Below are positions 57,870 to 64,000 of a DNA stretch of 64,000 nucleotides, in pieces. The DNA lies in the NCBI GenBank assembly GCA_028583685.1, contig JAMXIF010001164.1, positions 6,614,358 to 6,678,357 on the forward strand. The letters run 5' to 3'. The notes below the pieces were generated by a model, which saw only the letters and a program-made list of their open reading frames with translations, searched no databases and was not told the DNA's origin. The position numbers and the translations under genes are program-made. This stretch comes from Petaurus breviceps papuanus. Taxonomy: Eukaryota > Chordata > Mammalia > Diprotodontia > Petauridae. Positions within the stretch are counted from its first letter, which is position 1, and every line of letters starts with the position of its first letter.

Positions 57870-59560
57870 ATCTTTTTTACTACTTCTTATTGTCTCCAAA
57901 CCTGCAATAATTTAGATTACATCCAATGTACATTTAAAATTACCATGAAAAGAAATAATGTACAAAAAGAACGTTTCTCTTGGTAACTACTGACACTCTA
58001 AACTGTGAAAATTTAAAAAAAAGATTCTTTCTCTCCAATGTCTAAGCTACTCCTTTATAGAAAGTTCCATTCACAATTCAGCTAATTTGCTTTGAGCTTA
58101 GGATCATCCAAAGTTTATATGTCACATTCAAGGTCAAAGAGGCTCTAAGTAACAGCATCAGGATCCCAACCCACTTTAGGAGCTTACTTAAGCACATTCC
58201 ATTTTCGAGATGAGATAGGACCATTTATGGCACCTCCCACCAAAGAAAACTATGCTATTTAAATATTGCATTCTGATGTAGGGTCTTTCTCTAGCCGAAA
58301 GCACTTAAGCCATCAGCCTTCTGTGAGCTGTTTGTGTCTCCTAAGTACATCAGGTAGCATCAAAAAGAAGAAAAAAATATTCTAGGATAAATTAATACAG
58401 CACCATATGCTATAATTCCTGCCAACAAAGTGGACTACAATTCAATTACTATAGTCATTAGCGATGGCTACAGCTTTACTGGTGGCTATTTTGGGAGACC
58501 ACTGGCAGGAAGACAACCTCCATAGGATGCTTTGTTACAGATAACTACAATATTTCAAGTTGGAGTTGAGAGGCAGGAGGGGAATTGTTATCATTACCTT
58601 AGGGATCCAACCATGTTTTCATCAATGGAGGTATTTCCTTCACTGAGGCAAAGCTCTACCTATCCATGCTATAAAACAGAGTCTTTCTAAGTTGCTATGG
58701 CTGAAGAGTCATCATTACCCGAAGGCCATTATATTGGTGGCAAACTTCTCCAAATTTTTCCAGGTTGGTTCTTACCTAATAAACTCAAAGTCCATTCCTG
58801 AGTCATTTTCATTTTTTTAGAGTCCTTTGGACCATAATCTAGCTTTTATATGGTTTTTAACATCATGCAGAGCTATGAACAAAGTCCTGTACAAATGATC
58901 TAAGGAAATTACACTATAAAGACTGGCATGGAGCTGCTGCTGCTCCCAAAATGGAGTCAGTAAACTTGGCCAGCCCTCCAGTGCTCCAACACAAATCCCC
59001 CACCATGCTGTGGCTTTCGGCAGCCACTGGTGTTTGTTCTGCTGCATTAGTAACCACCCTGCCTTGTCATGTGGATGAAGCTGAAGGGTATAAATATTTG
59101 CTAGAGAGGGCCACAACAATGGGTGTTGGAAATTGAGCTTGTTAGACCTGTGGATTTTCCTGTCTGTTTTAATCTATTAACAAAACACTTTTTGAAGGGG
59201 TATATAGATGTGTATGTGTTGTACTTGAGTGCTTATGTGTAGACATGCATATGCATGTCTGTAGGAGATGACAAACAATGCAAATTGCTTCCAGTAGTCC
59301 AGAATGGACTCAGAGTGGGGATTTGGGATGCTGCCAGGGCATGGGTTTTTCCCAAGATTCCCATTAAGATCGAAGAAATATAACATCATAAAGGTTCAAT
59401 ACTTGAATTCTTGGTACATTCCCAAGGGCTCAAATTCAGAAGCCTGCCAGCTAATGCAAATTCATGGGTCTGGACTCGGTCCAATGACATATTACACCTT
59501 AGGTAGGCTTGGAAGTAGAGGTCCAGTTCCCCACAGCGAGATATTAAAGGAGAAATAGCC
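57870..59560. other. Mostly intronic, no further gene recognised
   Basis: Little repeat signal apart from short fragments. A 100-codon minus-strand frame at 58817-59119 has no recognisable domain and no phase-compatible splice sites that I can see. Confidence 0.4.
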
Positions 59561-59593
59561 TGTCAAAACCAAAACCAAAACAGACAAACAAAG

Positions 59594-59605
59594 CCCCCCC
59601 CCCCC
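59594..59605. repeat. Poly(C) run beside the donor site
   Basis: Twelve C bases lie just inside the intron, 6 bases from the donor of the exon at 59613. On the transcript this is a G run close to the splice site, which can act as an intronic splicing enhancer. Confidence 0.6.
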
Positions 59606-59612
59606 AAAGTAC

Positions 59613-59757
59613 CTTTTACTGTAACGAGGGAGGGCTTCAGACTCTGCAGGGTACAGAAAAAAGGTGGTGGGCAGCCAGTTGGACCAGTGGAAAGAGATAT
59701 TTCTTTTCCTGATGGTTTTCCCTGGGCAGTCCTAGCTGGGTGTGGTTTGGTAAAGAG
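59613..59757 (-). CDS. WDFY4: WDFY4 coding exon (linker after BEACH)
   Basis: The acceptor 'tttctttgttttgcattctag' has a strong pyrimidine tract (first base outside the quoted core), and the donor is AAAAG|gtactt. Its 48 codons plus one base read LFTKPHPARTAQGKPSGKEI, SLSTGPTGCPPPFFCTLQSL and KPSLVTVK. LFTKPHP is the conserved end of the BEACH-linked segment, shared with the paralogue WDFY3, and LQSLKPSLVTVK leads in human into KDMYLF, as it does here after splicing. It enters in phase 0 and leaves in phase 1. The proline-rich middle is the least conserved part. Confidence 0.94.
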
Positions 59758-60249
59758 CTAGAATGCAAAACAAAGAAACAAAAGATAATTCAACAAAAGA
59801 GATATTGAAATGAATTTCAGAACAATAAAAGCATAATTGTGCATGTGTATGCGTGTGCACACATGCGTGTTTGGTTTCCCATGATCCTGGGATAAAAATG
59901 ACTATGGTATATCAAAGAAAAAAGAATTAGGGGTGGGAACAAGTTTCAGTTCAATTTCCTCTTGGATGAATTGGAGGTGGTCGAATGGTGGTATGTGGTA
60001 GATGGTAAGTAATATGAACATAGGCCTCGTTGTTGTTTTTCCACATAATTGGTATTTGATTTTTTTTTGGTGGATTGGACTTGAAGATTGATGCAGCTTT
60101 CCTATGAGATGCAAGCCTATCTGGGATCTAACTGGCACATAGTAGGTATTTAATATTTGCTGAATTGAATAGAAAAGTAGAAAGTAGTTGTAGCTCTCCT
60201 TAGAAATGTACATTTAAATAAATCTTGGTATTCCCAGCAACTTATGCAA

Positions 60250-60545
60250 TGATGGTTTCAAATAACAGAACCTAAGCACTGTAAGGAATATTAGAGGTCA
60301 TCTATTTCAATTTTACCTAATATAGGAATCCAATCTGCAATGTCTTTGATAAGCGGTCGTTCTGTCTCTGCTTGGATACTTCCAGGATAAGGAGCTCACT
60401 ACCTAATCATATAGCTCATTCTATTTTTAAATAGCTCCAATAGTTAGGAAGTAGTTCCTTATATAAAATTAACCATCTACCTCATTTTAACTTCTGTCAT
60501 AGGTTCTAATTCTTCTATTTGAGTCAAGCAGAACAAGTCTATATT
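60250..60545 (-). repeat. CR1/L3 LINE 3' region, antisense
   Basis: Text 'tctgcttggatacttccagg', 'aaggagctcactacctaatc' and 'gttaggaagtagttccttat'. Confidence 0.85.
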
Positions 60546-60904
60546 GGATGCAAGAGGAGAGGGACTTTATTTGGGAGTGGATGAGACAAGAACAATGCAA
60601 GACAAATCTTATTTTGTCTCTGTCTTCTCATCTAAGAAAAGTGATGTCCAGTCTTAGAAGGAGAGAACATAAACAACTAAAAGGGAACTCTTCCTTCAGT
60701 AAACATGAGGAGACAGGGAAAAAGCCTTTCACATGTTCAAGTTGCCACACCTGGACTACATCCCAAGGTGTTTTAAAAACTGGCAAATATGATTGATTAG
60801 TGAGCCACCATAAGCAATCTGAAAAATCATGGAGAATGGGAAAAGCACAACAGGAAATGACTTGGAAAATGTGGTCCAGATTAAAAAAAAAAAGTTAAGA
60901 AGGG

Positions 60905-61375
60905 GAAGTCTTTAAACTACAAGTTGGTAAACATAACTTCATTTCTTGGGTGAATGAAGGAATTCTAAACATACTATTAAAGGGAATGTTTGTAAGTACT
61001 TAGAAAGAAAAGGCGACCAATAGAAGATGGGTTCATTAAGAAGTGGTCAATAGGTCATATTTCCTTTTTGTTTTTCCAAAAGATGGTAAGGTTTACCTTG
61101 TTGGTATATCAATTGAATGCTATATATTTAGCATACATGGATTTTTAGTAAAGAATTAACAAAGTCTTATAATATTCTTGTGGATAAAATAAGTAGATGT
61201 GAGCTTGTTATTAGCACAATTAGGTAGATTTATAACTGGGTTGAATGTGAAACTTAAAAAGGATGTCGGTGAATAAATTTCAAGAGAAGGGAGGTCTCTA
61301 GAAGAGTGTGCCAAGCAATGTTGACCTGATTCCAGTTACCATTTTTATGAAGGATTTGAATGACAGATTTGAGGT
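60905..61375 (+). repeat. CR1/L3 LINE fragment
   Basis: Text 'ttaaactacaagttggtaaa', 'catactattaaagggaatgt' and 'tttagtaaagaattaacaaa' is CR1/L3 open-reading-frame region. Confidence 0.85.
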
Positions 61376-61382
61376 AAATCTT

Positions 61383-61545
61383 TTTTTTTTGCTTTTTTTG
61401 GAGGGCAATTGGTGTTAACTGACTTCCCCAAGGTCACACAGCTAGTAAGTGTGTCAAGTATCTGAGGCCAGATTTGAACTCAGGTCCTCCTGACTCCAGG
61501 GCCAATGCTCTATTCACTGTGCCACTTAGCCGCCACTTGAGGTGA
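61383..61545 (-). repeat. Marsupial tRNA-derived SINE
   Basis: Antisense text 'ccccaaggtcacacagctag', 'gatttgaactcaggtcctcc' and 'actgtgccacttagccgcc', with a T-rich start. It splits CR1/L3-type sequence: 'gatttgaggtaaatct' before and 'cttgaggtgaatctt' after look like its target duplication. Confidence 0.9.
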
Positions 61546-61559
61546 ATCTTAAAGGAATC

Positions 61560-62030
61560 CAGGGAAACTGTGAGGTGTAGGTGAGGACAGAGAGGATTCT
61601 AGGCATGGAGGATAGCCAGAGAAAATGCACTTGTCAGAAAGTGGAGTGTCTTATACAAGGAAAAGCAAGGAAGCCCATTGATCTGTGTTGTAAAGAATGT
61701 GGAGGGGAATTATAAGAAGAATGGAAAGACAGGAAGGAGCCAGGTTATGAAGAGCTTTAAAGGCCAAATAGAGGATTTGATGTTTGAGTCTAGAGGCAAT
61801 AGAGGGTCATGAGAACACTAGAATTTGTTAAGTTGGGGTAGAGGAGGTGACATTGTCAGGCCTCCATTTTAGGACGATGACTTCTTTTGCAATTAAGTGG
61901 AGGATAGACTAGAGTGAGGAGAGACTTAAGGCAGGGAGATCAATTAGAAGGCTGAATACGGCCTGAACTATGGTGGTGGTCCCCTGTATGAGTCTAGAGA
62001 AGGGGACATATACAAGAGACATTAAAAAAG
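61560..62030. repeat. Old dispersed repeat
   Basis: Text 'aggagccaggttatgaagag', 'ctttaaaggccaaatagagg' and 'agacttaaggcagggagatc' is a very common mammalian interspersed sequence. I do not assign a family. Confidence 0.55.
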
Positions 62031-62031
62031 A

Positions 62032-62225
62032 GATCAAAAGTTCATATTTCCTTTTTTTTTTCTGAAGGATGGTAAGATTTACCATGTTGGCATATCAATA
62101 GAATGCTATAGATTTAGCAAACGTGGATTTTTAATAAAGAACTAACAAAGTTTCATAATATCCTTGTGTATAAAAAAGTATTAGCTTGATATTAGCACAA
62201 TCAGGAGGATTAGACATGTGGAGTG
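62032..62225 (+). repeat. Second copy of the 61035-61235 CR1/L3 segment
   Basis: Text 'ggatggtaagatttaccatg', 'tagatttagcaaacgtggat' and 'aagaactaacaaagtttcat' follows the earlier copy closely, about 1 kb away. Confidence 0.8.
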
Positions 62226-62649
62226 AATGAGGGTGAGGATTTATGGATGACACCAAGGATGCATGGCTGGGTGACAGGGAAGATGGCGGTATCTTTGATA
62301 GTAATAGAAAATTTTGGAAGCAAGGTAAGTTTTGGAGTATAGATAATGAGTTCTGCTTTGGACATGTAAGTTTAACATTCCTACAGGAGATGTGGGTCTG
62401 TAGCACAATTGAGAGACTGTGACTGGATATATAGTTTGGAGAATTACCTGTGTAGAAAAGATTATTGAACCAATAGGAGTTTATGGGATTAACAAATGAG
62501 ACGGTATAAAGGAAAAAAAGAAGAGGGCCAAAACTGGATCCTTGGAGTGGATTTCCACTTTTCTGGGTTCAAAAAACCAACTTTATGAGTACAGGATGGG
62601 TTAGACATAGCTAGTCACCATTTGTGTAAAAAATGCATAGGTGGTTTAG

Positions 62650-63085
62650 TGGATTGCAAACTCATTCTGAGTCAGCAATATTCAGTAAAACAACAACAAT
62701 GCAATTATAGGTCATGCTAATGGAAGACAAGTGATGTGTGTCCCACTGCACTCTGCTCTGGACCAGACAAAAGCAGAGGCGGGTTAGGAAGGACAACCAG
62801 GAGTGTGAGGGGACTTGAAACCATGACATATTAGGATTGGCTGAAAGAATGGCGAATATTTCACCTGGAGAGGAGAAATTAAGGCTGTTTTCAATCTCAG
62901 ATAGACAACAGCCCCCCAGAGGGAGAGTTTCTTGGGAAACAGGGAACTCCCTTTCATGAGAGGGCTTTGAGGAGAATTTAGAAAACCATTTGTTGGGGAC
63001 ACTGTAGAAAACATTCTGCTTCAGGTAGAAATAAACTAGATCACCAGGGAGGTTCCTTCCAGCTCTAAATCTCTTTGCTCCTATA
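62650..63085 (+). repeat. CR1/L3 LINE 3' region
   Basis: Text 'cactgcactctgctctggac', 'ggaacatatta'-type text, 'gaatatttcacctggagagg' and 'ccttccagctctaaatctct'. Confidence 0.7.
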
Positions 63086-63099
63086 CTTCTTTTTCCCTT

Positions 63100-64000
63100 T
63101 CCAGAATGAGAATTCTTCAAATGTTTAATGATAGTAATAATGATGAGGCCACCTATATGTTATCTTCTCCCAGGGAAACATCCTCAGTTGAGAAGGTTTT
63201 GTTATTTTTCCTAAACTATGATTTCAAGCCCTATCTCCATTTTGATTCACTCTGGTTTATCAATCTCCCTCTCAGATGAGATGTTCAGACTTCGAGACGT
63301 CATGCAGCTTAAGATAGCTCCATTGATTGATTGATCCATCTATTTATCATTTATTTATTTATTCATTTTTGACAGTTTTATTTGCCATTCAAGTAAAAAC
63401 TTTTACTTCAGATCTCTCCAGTTTATGTGAAAAATGTCTTAAGGGTTTTAACTGACTGACAACTCAATATAAGTTTAGTACAAGAAGAATCCACAAATTC
63501 TGAAAGCAGACTTATTCCATTGGTGAGGTCAACATGCAACCTTGCTTTTCCTGCTTAGAATCAAATATCTTTCTTCATTTGCCTCAGTCAGTTCTGTTCT
63601 CTGCAACCCTCCTTCACTATAGAAGAATTTTATCCAATATGAGACTATATATAATGTTTTCAAAGTATTTATTCCAATGGGTCAAAGACCAGATTGGGGA
63701 AAAGTCATCAATGGCCTTTAATAGTCTTCCCATACTCAATTGTCTTTGGCTTCTGGTAGCTTATTGTTCTCAATGCCAAATTTTGTAGAAAAGAAGTTTT
63801 AAAGTGAGACCACCCAACTTGAATGATCTCATCCTAAGTCCAAACACTGTCTTCCAGAGAAAAGTAGTGCCAGAGGTAAGAAAGGCTCAGTCAATGCATT
63901 TCCTTCCCAGGACTTCATTCAGCTTTGTCTTCTTTATTTTCCTTTCCCTATCTTGTTTCCAAACAGTTTAAACTACTTACTATCCTCTACCATTGAATTC
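63100..64000. other. No gene recognised at right edge
   Basis: AT-rich intronic sequence of WDFY4. No exon encoding the end of the BEACH domain is visible. Confidence 0.45.

Larger units (their letters stand above)
27090..59757 (-). other. WDFY4: WDFY4 gene body, 3' portion
   Basis: Seven coding exons on the minus strand follow the order of the WDFY4 C-terminus. WDFY4 is a very large BEACH-WD40 protein of the endolysosomal system, known in mammals for its need in cross-presentation by type 1 dendritic cells. The window contains only the post-BEACH linker and the WD40 repeats. Introns measure 1973, 6590, 4346, 6127, 10672 and 1487 bp from the 5' side. The BEACH exons must lie beyond position 64000, since no match to the BEACH end (FGQ-P-QL type text) appears at 59758-64000. 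Confidence 0.93.

Noticed and set aside
59672-59712. SINE-head-like text ('gggcagccagttggaccagt') within the WDFY4 linker exon, suggesting an exonised SINE
   Set aside because: The encoded residues align along their length with the human WDFY4 linker, so the likeness is coincidental.
60548-60796. Plus-strand frame with a C2H2-like phrase (TGKKPFTCSSCH)
   Set aside because: No His pair follows at finger spacing, there is no second finger, and it sits among LINE fragments.

Overview
This is ordinary vertebrate nuclear DNA from a marsupial. It is AT-rich and intron-rich and carries no operons, phage or CRISPR. The marsupial call rests on many tRNA-derived SINEs of the metatherian type (head like 'ggggcagctaggtggc', B box like 'gagttcaaatcc', tail 'ggcaagtcacttaacccca'), on abundant old CR1/L3, L2 and MIR-type remnants, on L1 3' ends of the marsupial kind, and on two hosts' genes that read as mammalian but are somewhat diverged. 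I cannot name the species. Layout: positions 1 to about 18,500 hold no host gene that I can recognise, only nested interspersed repeats, including a three-SINE array (5745-6220), a repeat-structured LTR-like block (about 15,060-16,353) and a CTCF-like motif (14,104). Positions 18,541-21,790 are an old L2 element split first by a small hAT element and then by a 2.16 kb insert that carries a complete, intronless PAF1 reading frame (CDS 19712-21256, minus strand, 514 codons) together with a CpG-rich upstream region bearing NF-Y and ZNF143-type promoter motifs. Positions 22,000-27,000 hold more repeats, a dimeric SINE flanked by a perfect target-site duplication (23620-23927), a 10-base assembly gap inside a GT microsatellite (23991-24000), a well-preserved solo LTR (24532-25003) and a small Y-box protein pseudogene remnant (about 26485-26640). 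From about 27,090 to 59,757 the minus strand carries the 3' end of WDFY4: seven coding exons in order 59613-59757, 57455-57639, 50706-50864, 46180-46359, 39870-40052, 29086-29197 and 27532-27598 (stop TAG). They encode the linker after the BEACH domain and the C-terminal WD40 repeats. The splice phases agree at every junction but one: between 39870 and 29197 a short exon of length 3n+1 is required and I could not identify it. The BEACH domain and everything upstream lie beyond the window's right edge. How the genes relate: WDFY4 is a long gene of dendritic and other immune cells, and its 3' end points leftwards towards the PAF1 copy, which is transcribed in the same direction about 6 kb downstream. 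PAF1 in other mammals sits elsewhere as a multi-exon gene, so this copy is a retrogene candidate, and its intact frame plus promoter make it the most interesting item here. The second most interesting item is an Alu-like dimeric tRNA SINE: two copies in this window share the same order of two distinguishable monomers, and one is bounded by a duplication that encloses the whole dimer.
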